A DNA stretch of 64,000 nucleotides from Streptomyces tailanensis (GTDB lineage Bacteria > Actinomycetota > Actinomycetes > Streptomycetales > Streptomycetaceae): positions 24,491 to 88,490 of the forward strand of contig NZ_VTHJ01000040.1 of assembly GCF_008386495.1 (NCBI RefSeq), in the 5' to 3' direction. Below, piece by piece: positions 44,219 to 53,379 of the stretch. The position numbers and the translations under genes were made by a program. The first letter of the stretch is position 1. Each line of letters begins with the position of its first letter. The notes under the pieces were generated by a model, which was not told where the DNA came from, searched no databases, and worked only from the letters and a program-made list of their open reading frames with translations.

Positions 44219-45667
44219 ATGCCAGCCGAGCCCCTCTCCAACGAGTCCACCGCCTTCCGTGCCGCCCTCGATGTGATCCGCGCCGTCGAACCGCGCGTGG
44301 CCGACGCCATCGGCCAGGAGGTCGCCGACCAGCGCGAGATGCTCAAGCTGATCGCCTCCGAGAACTACGCCTCCCCGGCCACCCTCCTGGCCATGGGCAA
44401 TTGGTTCAGCGACAAGTACGCCGAGGGCACCATCGGCCGCCGCTTCTACGCCGGCTGCCGCAACGTCGACACCGTGGAGTCCCTCGCCGCCGAGCACGCC
44501 AAGGAACTCTTCGGCGCCCGCCACGCCTATGTCCAGCCGCACTCCGGCATCGACGCCAACCTCGTCGCCTTCTGGTCCGTCCTCGCCGACCGTGTCGAGG
44601 CCCCCGCCCTGGAGAAGGCCGGTGCCCGCCAGGTCAACGACCTCTCCGAGGCCGACTGGGCCGAACTCCGCCAGGCCTTCGGCAACCAGCGCATGCTCGG
44701 CATGTCCCTGGACGCCGGCGGCCACCTCACCCACGGCTTCCGCCCGAACATCTCCGGCAAGATGTTCGACCAGCGCTCCTACGGCACCGACCCCGCCACC
44801 GGCCTCATCGACTACGAGGCCCTGCGCACCTCCGCCCGTGAGTTCAAGCCGCTGATCCTCGTCGCCGGCTACTCCGCCTACCCCCGTCTCGTGAACTTCC
44901 GGATCATGCGCGAGATCGCCGACGAGGTCGGCGCCACGCTCATGGTGGACATGGCGCACTTCGCGGGCCTCGTCGCCGGCAAGGTCCTCACCGGCGACTT
45001 CGACCCGGTGCCGCACGCCCAGATCGTCACCACGACCACCCACAAGTCGCTGCGCGGCCCGCGCGGCGGCATGGTCCTGTGCGACGACTCTCTCAAGGAC
45101 CAGGTCGACCGCGGCTGCCCGATGGTCCTCGGCGGCCCTCTCCCGCATGTCATGGCCGCCAAGGCCGTCGCCCTCGCCGAGGCCCGCCGCCCCGAGTTCC
45201 GCGACTACGCCCAGGCCGTCGTCGACAACTCCCGCGCCCTCGCCGAGGGCTTGATGCGCCGCGGCGCCACCCTGGTCACCGGTGGCACCGACAACCACCT
45301 CAACCTGATCGATGTCGCCACCTCCTACGGTCTCACCGGCCGCCAGGCCGAGTCCGCGCTGCTCGACTCCGGCATCGTCACCAACCGCAACGCCATCCCG
45401 GCCGACCCGAACGGCGCCTGGTACACCTCCGGCATCCGCATCGGTACGCCCGCGCTCACCACGCGTGGTCTCGGCACCGCCGAGATGGACGAGGTCGCCG
45501 GTCTCATCGACCGCGTCCTCACCACCACGGAGCCCGGCACCACCAAGTCCGGCGCCCCTTCCAAGGCCCAGCACGTCCTCGACGCCAAGGTCGCGGACGA
45601 GATCTCCCGCCGGGCCACCGACCTCGTGGCCGGCTTCCCGCTCTACCCGGAGATCGACCTCGGCTGA
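44219..45667 (+). CDS. glyA: Serine hydroxymethyltransferase
   Basis: PLP enzyme making glycine and 5,10-methylene-THF from serine; supplies folate units used by FolD. 482 residues, longer than E. coli GlyA but within range for actinobacteria. LIASENYASPA, the THF and substrate region GRRFYAGCRNVDTVE, VDMAHFAGLVAG and the PLP Lys in TTTTHKSLRGPRGG are seen. The start follows GGAGG. Related Streptomyces genomes carry more than one glyA; this copy resembles the one near trpS. Confidence 0.95.
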   Translation: MPAEPLSNESTAFRAALDVIRAVEPRVADAIGQEVADQREMLKLIASENYASPATLLAMGNWFSDKYAEGTIGRRFYAGCRNVDTVESLAAEHAKELFGARHAYVQPHSGIDANLVAFWSVLADRVEAPALEKAGARQVNDLSEADWAELRQAFGNQRMLGMSLDAGGHLTHGFRPNISGKMFDQRSYGTDPATGLIDYEALRTSAREFKPLILVAGYSAYPRLVNFRIMREIADEVGATLMVDMAHFAGLVAGKVLTGDFDPVPHAQIVTTTTHKSLRGPRGGMVLCDDSLKDQVDRGCPMVLGGPLPHVMAAKAVALAEARRPEFRDYAQAVVDNSRALAEGLMRRGATLVTGGTDNHLNLIDVATSYGLTGRQAESALLDSGIVTNRNAIPADPNGAWYTSGIRIGTPALTTRGLGTAEMDEVAGLIDRVLTTTEPGTTKSGAPSKAQHVLDAKVADEISRRATDLVAGFPLYPEIDLG

Positions 45668-45999
45668 CGGTTCGCCTCTGGCGAGCGTGGATCGCACGGC
45701 ACCCGGCGTCTGGGCTGAGCTCGGGCGGGTTTCGCTCACCGGCGCTTGCCGGGTGCCGCTGCGCCCACCCTCCCCCACTCTCGGCTTCGCTCGAGCGGGG
45801 GGACCCCCATCGCCCCAGCGGCACGATTGCCCGCAGCTACAGGCGTGCCGCCACCAACGCCTTGCCACCGCCGCCAGTTGACGCAATCCACGCATCCGAC
45901 ACCCCCCGATCGGTCCCGGTGCGGCCCTCCCGCACTCGCAGTGTCATTCCTGGTACACCGCCCGACGGGCCGGAGTTCCCATCGGAGAGCAATCAATCT
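45668..45999. other. Intergenic region with repeat copy D
   Basis: 332 bp between the convergent glyA and sigma-partner genes. Mostly repeat copy D (45740-45850). No gene seen. Confidence 0.6.
45740..45850 (+). repeat. Short GC-rich repeat, copy D, extended form
   Basis: Core at 45768-45810, flanked by GTGCCGCTGCGCC and CAGCGGCACGATTGCCC. It matches copy B (20590-20700) over about 95 bp. Confidence 0.87.
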
Positions 46000-46911
46000 T
46001 CAGTCCAGCGACTCCGCGATGTCCTTCGCCCGGCTCTGCGACTCCACGCCCTCCAGCCGCAGCGTGAACTCGTCCCCGTGCACCCACAGGAGCGTGGGCC
46101 CCGCCGTCCGCTCGGAGCGGGTGAAACGGGAGCCGTCCTCGGAGGTCATCCAGAAACGGAGCAGATGCGGCTCGGGGAACCACAGGGCCTCGTACGGGCC
46201 CGTGCTCAGCTCGACCCACTCCAGCTTCTGCCGACCCGCCACGCTCTTGGCGTACTCGGGCGCCAGCCGGGCCGCGTACTCGTCGAGCCGGATCGTGCGC
46301 CCCCGCTCCTGCCAGCACAGAGTGATCACGAAGCGGTCCTTCGGCGCACGGCTCACGGACACCGCGTCCGGAGTGCCCAGCGCGTCCGGCACGAGCGGTG
46401 CGAACCCCGCCCGCCGCCCGGCCTCGGCGAGCGAGACAGGGTTCGCGCAGTCGGGCACCCGCGCTCCCGGCGACGGGGTCGCCGACGGGTCGTACCGCAC
46501 CTCGACCCCGCCGAACCGGAACCAGTCGGCCACCGCCGCCCGCACCGGAGGGGTGAGGACGAGGGCCGTGAGCAGCCCGCACAGCGCGGTCAGCGCGCGC
46601 CACCGGAGCCAGGCCCATCGGCGCACCGCCCGCAGCCGCTCACCTGCCCCCGCCGGCTCGGCCACCGGCGTCGGCACCCGCTCGGCGAGTATCTGCTGCA
46701 GCACGCGCTCGACCATGGTCTCGCTTGTCTCGTCCCCGTCGGCCCCGGGCCGGTCCAGCGACCGTCCGAGCGCCCGCAGCTCCTGGGGCAGCCGGGCGAC
46801 ACGCCCGGCATGCCCGACATGTTCCACGGCACCGTCCGTACTGCCGCCGACGCTGTCAGTGCCTCCGTCCCGGGGCGTGCCCCCGTCGCCGTACGACTCA
46901 CTCACCCTCAT
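46000..46911 (-). CDS. Membrane protein paired with the ECF sigma factor, likely anti-sigma
   Basis: 303 residues from ATG 46911, overlapping the sigma gene by 14 bp; GTG 46905 is an alternative. The N-terminal cytoplasmic part lacks the HxxxCxxC zinc motif. One transmembrane segment (WRALTALCGLLTALVLTPPVRAAVADW) lies near 125. The outer C-terminal domain (residues 160-303) is beta-rich, with Cys only in VPDCANP and ITLCWQE. The position after an ECF gene suggests an anti-sigma or a sigma-regulated partner. Confidence 0.8.
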   Translation of the reverse strand: MRVSESYGDGGTPRDGGTDSVGGSTDGAVEHVGHAGRVARLPQELRALGRSLDRPGADGDETSETMVERVLQQILAERVPTPVAEPAGAGERLRAVRRWAWLRWRALTALCGLLTALVLTPPVRAAVADWFRFGGVEVRYDPSATPSPGARVPDCANPVSLAEAGRRAGFAPLVPDALGTPDAVSVSRAPKDRFVITLCWQERGRTIRLDEYAARLAPEYAKSVAGRQKLEWVELSTGPYEALWFPEPHLLRFWMTSEDGSRFTRSERTAGPTLLWVHGDEFTLRLEGVESQSRAKDIAESLD

Positions 46912-47608
46912 CACCCCCTTTCCTGCGTCCAAGGAGCTTGCCCGACACCACAGACTTCCCCGGACCAGCAGACTTCCCCGGCCCAAGGGAACCCCCCGCC
47001 CCTAGGGCACCTCCCTGCTCGAAGGACTCGCCCGGATCGAACTCCGGCAGCAGGCGTCCCAGCCTGCGCAGGGCTCGGCTGAGGCGGGACTTCACCGTGC
47101 CCCGGGGCCAGCCCAGGGCGGCGGCGGTCTCGGGCTCGTCCATCTCCAGCAGGTAGCGGTGGGTGACGACCAGCCGGTGCTCCTCGCTCAGCTGCTCCAG
47201 CGCGCCCAGCAGCGCGACACGCCGTTCTATCTCCAGCGCGGCGACCGCCGGGTCCGCCGATGGCGGTATCAGCGGCTCGGCCTCCACGAAGGCCGCTTCG
47301 CGGTCGGCCAGGGACCGCTGGCGCCCGGCCGTCCGCACTGTGTTCCTCGTCTCATTGGCCACGATCGACAACAGCCACGGCCGGAACGCCGCGCCGTCCC
47401 GGAAGCGGCCCAGCGAGCAGTACGCCTTGAAGAAGGCCTGCTGCACCACGTCCTCCGCGTCCGAACCGGCGCCGAGGGCCCGGGCCGCCCTCAGTGCGAT
47501 GCCCGTGTGGGCGCGCACCAGCTCCGCGTAAGCCTCCGGCTCTCCGGCGCGTACGCGTGCGATCACCGCGGCCTCATCGACGATGCGGCCCCCCTCCCGC
47601 GTTCTCAC
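46898..47608 (-). CDS. ECF RNA polymerase sigma factor
   Basis: 236 residues from GTG 47608, without a strong ribosome site. Region 2: EAYAELVRAHTGIALRAARALGAGSDAEDVVQQAFFKAY and FRPWLLSIVANETRN. Region 4: LEQLSEEHRLVVTHRYLLEMDEPETAAALGWPRGTVKSRLSRALRRL. A low-complexity tail (GGSLGPGKSAGPGKS) follows region 4, which is longer than usual. It is translationally coupled to its downstream partner. Confidence 0.92.
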   Translation of the reverse strand: MRTREGGRIVDEAAVIARVRAGEPEAYAELVRAHTGIALRAARALGAGSDAEDVVQQAFFKAYCSLGRFRDGAAFRPWLLSIVANETRNTVRTAGRQRSLADREAAFVEAEPLIPPSADPAVAALEIERRVALLGALEQLSEEHRLVVTHRYLLEMDEPETAAALGWPRGTVKSRLSRALRRLGRLLPEFDPGESFEQGGALGAGGSLGPGKSAGPGKSVVSGKLLGRRKGGDEGE

Positions 47609-47708
47609 AAAATTGGTACACCGCCGGAGCCCGATCGGTTCCCATCCGTGTCACATCTGTTTACGGTCGGTTCCGGAACGGGCCGCGACACCTGAGAGAA
47701 TGGTGAAC

Positions 47709-48722
47709 ATGGCCTCTGATCGACCCCGTGTGCTCTCCGGAATCCAGCCCACCGCAGGCTCGTTCCACCTCGGCAACTACCTCGGCGCCGTGCGCCAGTG
47801 GGTGGCCCTGCAGGAGTCCCACGACGCGTTCTACATGATCGTCGACCTGCACGCGATCACGGTGGCGCAGGACCCGGCTGACCTGCGCGCCAACACCCGG
47901 CTCGCCGCCGCCCAGCTGCTCGCCGCCGGTCTCGACCCGGAGCGGTGCACGCTCTTCGTCCAGAGCCATGTCCCCGAGCACGCCCAGCTCGCCTGGATCA
48001 TGAACTGCCTCACCGGCTTCGGCGAGGCGTCACGCATGACCCAGTTCAAGGACAAGTCCGCCAAGCAGGGCGCCGACCGCGCGAGCGTCGGCCTCTTCAC
48101 GTACCCGATCCTCCAGGTCGCGGACATCCTGCTCTACCAGGCCAACGAGGTCCCGGTCGGCGAGGACCAGCGCCAGCACATCGAGCTCACGCGCGACCTC
48201 GCCGAGCGCTTCAACGGCCGCTTCGGCCAGACCTTCACGATCCCGAAGCCGTACATTCTGAAGGAGACGGGGAAGATCTACGACCTTCAGGACCCGTCGA
48301 TCAAGATGAGCAAGTCGGCATCAACCCCGAAGGGGTTGATCAACCTGCTCGACGACCCGAAGGCCACCGCCAAGAAGGTCAAGAGCGCGGTCACCGACAC
48401 CGACACCGTGATCCGCTTCGACACCGCCGAGAAGCCGGGCGTCAGCAACCTCCTGTCCATCTATTCGACCCTCACCGGGGCGGGTATCGCGGAACTGGAG
48501 GAGAAGTACGTCGGCAAGGGCTACGGTGCGCTCAAGACGGACCTCGCCGAGGCCATGGTCGAGTTCGTGACGCCCTTCCGGGAGCGCACCCAGCAGTATC
48601 TGGACGACCCGGAGACGCTCGACTCGATCCTGGCCAAGGGCGCCGAGAAGGCGCGTGCCGTCGCCGCGGAGACCCTCTCCCAGGCGTACGACAAGGTGGG
48701 CTTCCTGCCCGCCAAGCACTGA
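47709..48722 (+). CDS. trpS: Tryptophanyl-tRNA synthetase
   Basis: Class I aminoacyl-tRNA synthetase, 337 residues. HIGH-like motif in AGSFHLGNYLG and KMSKS in SIKMSKSAST are intact. I use ATG 47709 (MASDRPR); ATG 47700 is 3 codons upstream. Streptomyces often has two TrpRS paralogues; this is the standard (housekeeping-type) neighbourhood near glyA. No attenuator or T-box was seen in the leader. Confidence 0.97.
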   Translation: MASDRPRVLSGIQPTAGSFHLGNYLGAVRQWVALQESHDAFYMIVDLHAITVAQDPADLRANTRLAAAQLLAAGLDPERCTLFVQSHVPEHAQLAWIMNCLTGFGEASRMTQFKDKSAKQGADRASVGLFTYPILQVADILLYQANEVPVGEDQRQHIELTRDLAERFNGRFGQTFTIPKPYILKETGKIYDLQDPSIKMSKSASTPKGLINLLDDPKATAKKVKSAVTDTDTVIRFDTAEKPGVSNLLSIYSTLTGAGIAELEEKYVGKGYGALKTDLAEAMVEFVTPFRERTQQYLDDPETLDSILAKGAEKARAVAAETLSQAYDKVGFLPAKH

Positions 48723-48989
48723 GCCGCACCACCACGAGCCGCACCACCACGAACCCCGAGCGCCGATCGCACCACCGGCCGCACCACAGACAGCGCCGTA
48801 CATCACTACGGCTGCGCCTGCCCGGAACACCGCCGTGGCCGTACAGTCGATAGCCGGTGGCGCGCCTCGGTGGGGCGTGCGACCCGACCCGCACGGCAAC
48901 GTCGCACGCCCCAAGTGCGTACGACACAACCGCAGATGACAGACCACAGATGACAGACACGGACGCATGACACGACGACAGGAGACGAC

Positions 48990-49571
48990 GTGGGGACCGT
49001 AACGATCGGTGTGTCGATCGCGGTCCCGGAGCCCCACGGCAGCCAGCTCCAGGAGCGGCGCGCGGGCTTCGGCGACGCCGCGGCTCACGGCATCCCCACG
49101 CATGTCACGTTGTTGCCGCCGACGGAGGTCGAGGAGGCGGAGCTGCCGGCGATCGAGGCGCACCTCAGCGAGGTCGCGGCCACCGGCCGGGCCTTCCCGA
49201 TGCGGTTGTCCGGTACGGGAACCTTCCGGCCGCTGTCGCCGGTTGTGTACGTGCAGGTCGTCGAGGGGGCCGAGGCCTGCGCATGGCTGCAGAAGCAGGT
49301 CCGGGACGCCTCGGGGCCGGTGGCACGCGAGCTCAACTTCCCGTACCACCCGCACGTCACGGTGGCGCACGGCATCTCCGAGGAGGCGATGGACCGGGCG
49401 TTCGAGGAGCTCGCCGATTACGAGGCCGTGTGGCCTTGCGACGGGTTCGCGCTCTACGAGCAGGGTGCGGACGGAGTCTGGCGCAAGCTCCGCGAGTTCG
49501 CCTTCGGCGGGTCGGTCGTACCGCCACAACCGGACGCTCCGCTCGGGGGCACCTCGCTTCCGGCCCACTGA
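48990..49571 (+). CDS. 2H phosphoesterase (2'-5' RNA ligase family)
   Basis: 193 residues from GTG 48990 (GGAGACGAC). The two conserved motifs are HVTLLPPT near residue 38 and HVTVAHGI near 122, the HxT/S pair of LigT/ThpR cyclic phosphodiesterases. It probably handles RNA ends with 2',3'-cyclic phosphates. No partner gene; convergent with the reductase gene. Confidence 0.88.
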   Translation: MGTVTIGVSIAVPEPHGSQLQERRAGFGDAAAHGIPTHVTLLPPTEVEEAELPAIEAHLSEVAATGRAFPMRLSGTGTFRPLSPVVYVQVVEGAEACAWLQKQVRDASGPVARELNFPYHPHVTVAHGISEEAMDRAFEELADYEAVWPCDGFALYEQGADGVWRKLREFAFGGSVVPPQPDAPLGGTSLPAH

Positions 49572-49588
49572 CGGGTCACAGCGACGGG

Positions 49589-50344
49589 TTACAGCGGCAG
49601 TCGACGGTACAGCGGCCTCGGGACATGCCTCAGCGCCGTCATCACCAGGCGCATCGCCCCCGGCACCCACACCGTCTCCGAGCGGCGGCGCAGGCCCAGT
49701 TCGATGGCCGTCGCCACCGCCTCGGGGGTCGTTGCCAGGAGGGTTGCCGGGTGGTCGGCGGTCATGCGGGTGCGGACGAAGCCGGGGCGTACGACCATGA
49801 CGTGGACGCCGGTGCCGTGGAGGGCGTCGCCGAGGCCCTGGGTGAAGGTGTCGAGGCCGGCCTTGGCGGAACCGTAGATGAAGTCGGAGCGGCGGGCGCG
49901 CTCGGCGGCGACGGAGGACAGGACGACGAGTGAGCCGTGGCCCTGCGCCTGGAGGGCCCGCGCGCAGACCAGGCCGGCCGACACGGCGCCGGTGTAGTTG
50001 GTCTGGGCGACTCGTACGGCGGCCACCGGGTCGCGCTCGTCCCTGGCCTGGTCGCCGAGCATGCCGAACGCGAGCAGCACCATGTCGACGTCGCCCTCGG
50101 CGAAGATCTTGCCGAGGGCCATCTCGTGGGACGCGGGGTCGAGCGCGTCGAAGGTGATGGTGTGGGTGTCGGCGCCCAGGCCGCGCAGATGGGTGGCCGC
50201 CTTCTCCAGATCGGGCGACGGGCGGCCCGCCAGCCACACCGTGCGGGTGCGCCGGGCGATCAGACGGCGCGCGGTGGCGAGCGCGATGTCCGACGTACCG
50301 CCGAGGATCAGCAGGGACTGGGGGGTGCCGAAGACGTCCTTCAT
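49589..50344 (-). CDS. DprE2-like short-chain reductase
   Basis: 251 residues, SDR fold. NAD motif LGGTSDIALATARRL (a variant of TGxxxGxG), catalytic Ser in VVLSSVAAERAR, YGSAKAG with the Tyr-Lys pair. The FVRTRMT stretch and the order match DprE2, which reduces the keto-intermediate in decaprenylphosphoryl-arabinose synthesis. In Streptomyces this could serve a polyprenyl-phospho-sugar for the wall. Its partner dprE1 is present only as a stub just upstream. Confidence 0.85.
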   Translation of the reverse strand: MKDVFGTPQSLLILGGTSDIALATARRLIARRTRTVWLAGRPSPDLEKAATHLRGLGADTHTITFDALDPASHEMALGKIFAEGDVDMVLLAFGMLGDQARDERDPVAAVRVAQTNYTGAVSAGLVCARALQAQGHGSLVVLSSVAAERARRSDFIYGSAKAGLDTFTQGLGDALHGTGVHVMVVRPGFVRTRMTADHPATLLATTPEAVATAIELGLRRRSETVWVPGAMRLVMTALRHVPRPLYRRLPL

Positions 50345-50389
50345 GACAGCTCCTGGGGGTGGGTGGGGGTAGGGGGTTCAACGGGGTTT

Positions 50390-50512
50390 TCAGAGGCCGA
50401 GGCGGCGTGCCAGGTTCGGCACGAACATCCCGCGCAGATCCAACTCCTGGCGCGGTTCGCGGAGTTCGGCCAGCCGTAGGTACAAGCGGTCGGAGGAGGC
50501 GTCGGCTGGCAT
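50390..50512 (-). pseudogene. C-terminal stub of a dprE1-like FAD oxidase
   Basis: A 40-codon frame (ATG 50512 to TGA 50390) whose last 27 residues (LAELREPRQELDLRGMFVPN, then LARRLGL) match the C-terminal end of DprE1 oxidases. It is 45 bp upstream of the dprE2-like gene on the same strand, as in the intact pair. The FAD-binding domain and everything else is missing here, so it is most likely a deletion remnant. Confidence 0.7.
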
Positions 50513-50705
50513 GCTCGCGACCGTATCGCCGGGAATGTCCGTGCGGTGGGCGCACCGGCACGGCTGCTGCGCCGCCTCACCGGAATGGGTGATTCATGGG
50601 ATGTCGGTCAGGACCGCCGTAGTTCCCGGCCCTTCGGGATACTCGGGTCATCCGGCCTCCGGGCCGTGACGCTTCGGGTCACTACGACGAGGGCAGAGTC
50701 GGATC

Positions 50706-51656
50706 ATGGACTGGCTGAAAAAGCTCCCCGGGGTCGGCCCCTTGGCCGAGCGCCTGATGGCCACGCACGCGTGGCGGTCGTACGAACGGCTGGAGCGGGT
50801 GAAGTGGACCCGGCTGGCCGCGGCGATGACCTTCATCAGCTTCCTGGCGCTGTTCCCGCTGCTGACCCTGGCCGCCGCCATCGCCGCGGCGACCCTCGGC
50901 AAGGACCGGCAACAGGAGCTGGAGGACAGGATCGCCGACCAGATCCCCGGTATCTCCGGCCAACTCGACATCGGCGGCCTGGTCGACAACGCCGGCACGG
51001 TCGGGATCATCGCCGGCGCCCTGCTGCTCTTCACCGGCATCGGCTGGGTCGGCGAGATGCGCGGCTGTCTGCGCGCGGTGTGGGAGAAGCCGGACCCCGA
51101 CGAGAACCCCGTCCTGGCCAGGGCCAAGGACGCGGGCGTCCTCCTCGGCCTCGGCGGCGCGGTCCTCGTCTCCCTCGCCGCCTCCACCGTCGCCTCGTCC
51201 ATGGTCGGCCGGATCACCGACCAACTCGGCATCGACCGGGACGGCTGGGGCGGCATCCTCCTCCAGATCGCCGCCTTCACCGTCGCCGTACTGGCCGACT
51301 TCCTGCTCCTCCTCTACGTCCTCACCCTGCTGCCGGGCGTCCAGCCACCCCGCCGCCGCCTGATCGTGGCCGCCCTCCTCGGCGCCGTGGGCTTCGAACT
51401 CCTCAAGCTCCTCCTCAGCGGCTACATGCAGGGCGTCGCCTCGAAGAGCATGTACGGCGCGTTCGGCGTCCCCATCGCCCTGCTGCTGTGGATCAACTTC
51501 ACGACGAAGCTGCTGCTGTACTGCGCGGCATGGACGGCGGAGGGTCCCAAGGAAGCACCGGCCGACAAAGGGGCGCGGGGCGGTGACACATGCGGCTCCG
51601 CCGCGCGGGCGCGACCAGCCACGAACGACCCGCACCCCGCAACCGGCACCAACTAG
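50706..51656 (+). CDS. YihY/BrkB-family membrane protein
   Basis: 316 residues. Six or so transmembrane helices (AAAMTFISFLALFPLLTLAAA, TVGIIAGALLLFTGIGW, and others through ALLLWINFTTKLLLYCAAWTAEG). The family was once called ribonuclease BN in error and is now treated as YihY/virulence factor BrkB; function unclear. The last 35 residues (GARGGDTCGSAARARPATND) read through a copy of the dispersed repeat seen at 7942-8000, so this tail was probably acquired. Confidence 0.92.
   Translation: MDWLKKLPGVGPLAERLMATHAWRSYERLERVKWTRLAAAMTFISFLALFPLLTLAAAIAAATLGKDRQQELEDRIADQIPGISGQLDIGGLVDNAGTVGIIAGALLLFTGIGWVGEMRGCLRAVWEKPDPDENPVLARAKDAGVLLGLGGAVLVSLAASTVASSMVGRITDQLGIDRDGWGGILLQIAAFTVAVLADFLLLLYVLTLLPGVQPPRRRLIVAALLGAVGFELLKLLLSGYMQGVASKSMYGAFGVPIALLLWINFTTKLLLYCAAWTAEGPKEAPADKGARGGDTCGSAARARPATNDPHPATGTN
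51571..51612 (+). repeat. Half copy of the dispersed hairpin element, inside yihY
   Basis: GGGGCGCGGGGCGGTGACAC, then ATGCGGCTCCGCCGCGCGGGCGCGACC. It corresponds to positions 7942-8000 with a few changes. It is read in frame as the tail of the YihY protein. Confidence 0.75.
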
Positions 51657-52987
51657 GCAGACGCCCCCCGGTCCTTACGCCCAGGCCACTTCCGATTCAC
51701 CAGATACCCCCCACCGGCCAGCAGCACCAACACACCCCCGGTGATCCCCAGCGCAACCCCGATTCCACCGGACCCCTCGGCGGCATCCGCGGCCACAGCC
51801 TTACCCCCGGCCCCGCCGGAGGCAGACGCCGACGCCGTAGCCCCCGGCTGAGCACTCGACTCGGCGTCACCTGAGGTATCCGTGTCGGCCCCCTTCGGCG
51901 GAACAAGCTCCCCCACCGGCGTCGCCTTCCCCGCCGCCTTGAACCCCCAGTCGAACAGGCTCGCGGTCTCCTTGTAGACCTGGTTGTGCTCGTCCTTCTC
52001 CGGGTGCATGACCGTGACGAGCAGCACCCGCCCGTCCCGCTCGGCGACCCCGGTGAACGTCGCCCCCGCATGCGTGGTGTTGCCGTTCTTCACACCTGCG
52101 ATGCCCTGATAGGCGTCGAGACCACTGTCACCCGTGAGTAGCCGGTTCGTGTTCTGGATCTCGAAGGAGGAGCGGGTCTTCTTCCCGTTCTTGCCCTTCT
52201 TGGTCTCACCCGGGAACTTCGCCCGCACGGTCGAGCAGTACTCCCGGAAGTCCTTCTTCTGCAGCCCCGACCGGGCGATCAGCGTCAGGTCGTACGCCGA
52301 CGAGACCTGCCCCTTGGCGTCGTACCCGTCCGGGCTGACCGCGTGCGTGTCGAGGGCCTGGAGCTCCTCGGCGTGCGCGTTCATGTCCGCGACGGTCTGC
52401 TTGACGCCGCCGTTCATCGCGGACAGGACGTGCACCGCGTCGTTGCCGGAGCGAAGGAAGACGCCGAGCCAGAGATCGTGGACGGTGTAGGTCTCGTCCT
52501 CCTTTATGCCGACCATGCTGGAGCCCGAGCCGACGCCCGCCAGGTCGGAGGAGAGGACCTTGTGCTTCTCGTCCTTGTTGAACTTCGGCAGCAGCGTGTC
52601 CGCGAACAGCATCTTCAGCGTGCTCGCCGGTGCCAGCCGCCAGTGCGCGTTGTGCGCGGCCAGCACCTCGCCCGACTCGGCGTCCGCGACGATCCACGAA
52701 CGCGCGCTGATGTCCTTGGGCAGCACGGGCGCTTCGCTGCCGAGATTCGCCTGCGTACCCGGCTTGCCCAGCAGTTCACCGCCGACGGTCGACATGGTCG
52801 CCGGGGGAGTCGCGGACGGCGAGGCGCTCGCACTCGGTGACGGCGAGCCACTCGAACTCGGTGTCGGATCGGCGGCGAACGCGGCCGGGGCGACCGCCAA
52901 CGACGTCAACGACGTCAGCGAGAAGGACACGACGGTGGCGGAAGTGACCAGCAGGGAGCGCCTGGCGGTCTTCTTGGAGGCGGGCAC
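51653..52987 (-). CDS. D-alanyl-D-alanine carboxypeptidase (S11 family)
   Basis: 444 residues from GTG 52987 (ribosome site weak). Signal peptide, a Pro/Ser-rich stretch, then the PBP5-type domain: SxxK as APASTLKML, SxN as RSGND, and the third motif as VKNGNTTHAGATF (KNG for KTG). A C-terminal transmembrane helix (GIGVALGITGGVLVLLAGGGYLV) fixes it to the membrane. It trims the terminal D-Ala of stem peptides. It ends tail-to-tail with yihY, overlapping by 3 bp. Confidence 0.92.
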   Translation of the reverse strand: MPASKKTARRSLLVTSATVVSFSLTSLTSLAVAPAAFAADPTPSSSGSPSPSASASPSATPPATMSTVGGELLGKPGTQANLGSEAPVLPKDISARSWIVADAESGEVLAAHNAHWRLAPASTLKMLFADTLLPKFNKDEKHKVLSSDLAGVGSGSSMVGIKEDETYTVHDLWLGVFLRSGNDAVHVLSAMNGGVKQTVADMNAHAEELQALDTHAVSPDGYDAKGQVSSAYDLTLIARSGLQKKDFREYCSTVRAKFPGETKKGKNGKKTRSSFEIQNTNRLLTGDSGLDAYQGIAGVKNGNTTHAGATFTGVAERDGRVLLVTVMHPEKDEHNQVYKETASLFDWGFKAAGKATPVGELVPPKGADTDTSGDAESSAQPGATASASASGGAGGKAVAADAAEGSGGIGVALGITGGVLVLLAGGGYLVNRKWPGRKDRGASA

Positions 52988-53120
52988 GATCGAGAAAGTA
53001 CATGGCTCCGACCGGTAAATCCCACCGCGGTGCCCGGTGGCGCGCACACGCGTGCTCGCTCCCGCGTCCCCGCGCGCACCCCGGCGCGAGAACCGGGCGG
53101 GCGACGGCGATACTGAACCC

Positions 53121-53363
53121 ATGAAGCTCAGCCGCCCCCTCTCCTGGTTCCTGCTCGCCTTCGGGGTGTGGAGCTGGGTCATCTGGATCACTTTCGTCAA
53201 GAACCTGTGGAAGGACGGCAGCGGGCTCGCGTTCGACGACGCGGGCGACCCGACGGCGTACTTCTGGGTGCATCTGACACTCGCGGTCGTTTCCTTTGTC
53301 CTTGGGACGGTCATCGGGGTCATCGGGTTGCGCGGAGTGCGCGCCCTCCGGAAGACGGCATAG
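53121..53363 (+). CDS. SCO4848-type small membrane protein
   Basis: 80 residues from ATG 53121. Two hydrophobic segments (LSWFLLAFGVWSWVIWITF and VHLTLAVVSFVLGTVIGVIGL) separated by a short acidic loop. It matches in size and position the SCO4848 family between dac and the metallophosphoesterase in Streptomyces. Function unknown; only 16 bp from the next gene. Confidence 0.82.
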   Translation: MKLSRPLSWFLLAFGVWSWVIWITFVKNLWKDGSGLAFDDAGDPTAYFWVHLTLAVVSFVLGTVIGVIGLRGVRALRKTA

Positions 53364-53379
53364 CGGGGAGCGCGGCGGC

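Noticed and set aside
41429..45895. Open frame of nearly 1,500 codons on the minus strand
   Set aside because: Only the last 258 codons (from ATG 42205) look like a protein. The rest lies opposite glyA and the GSP-synthase-like gene.
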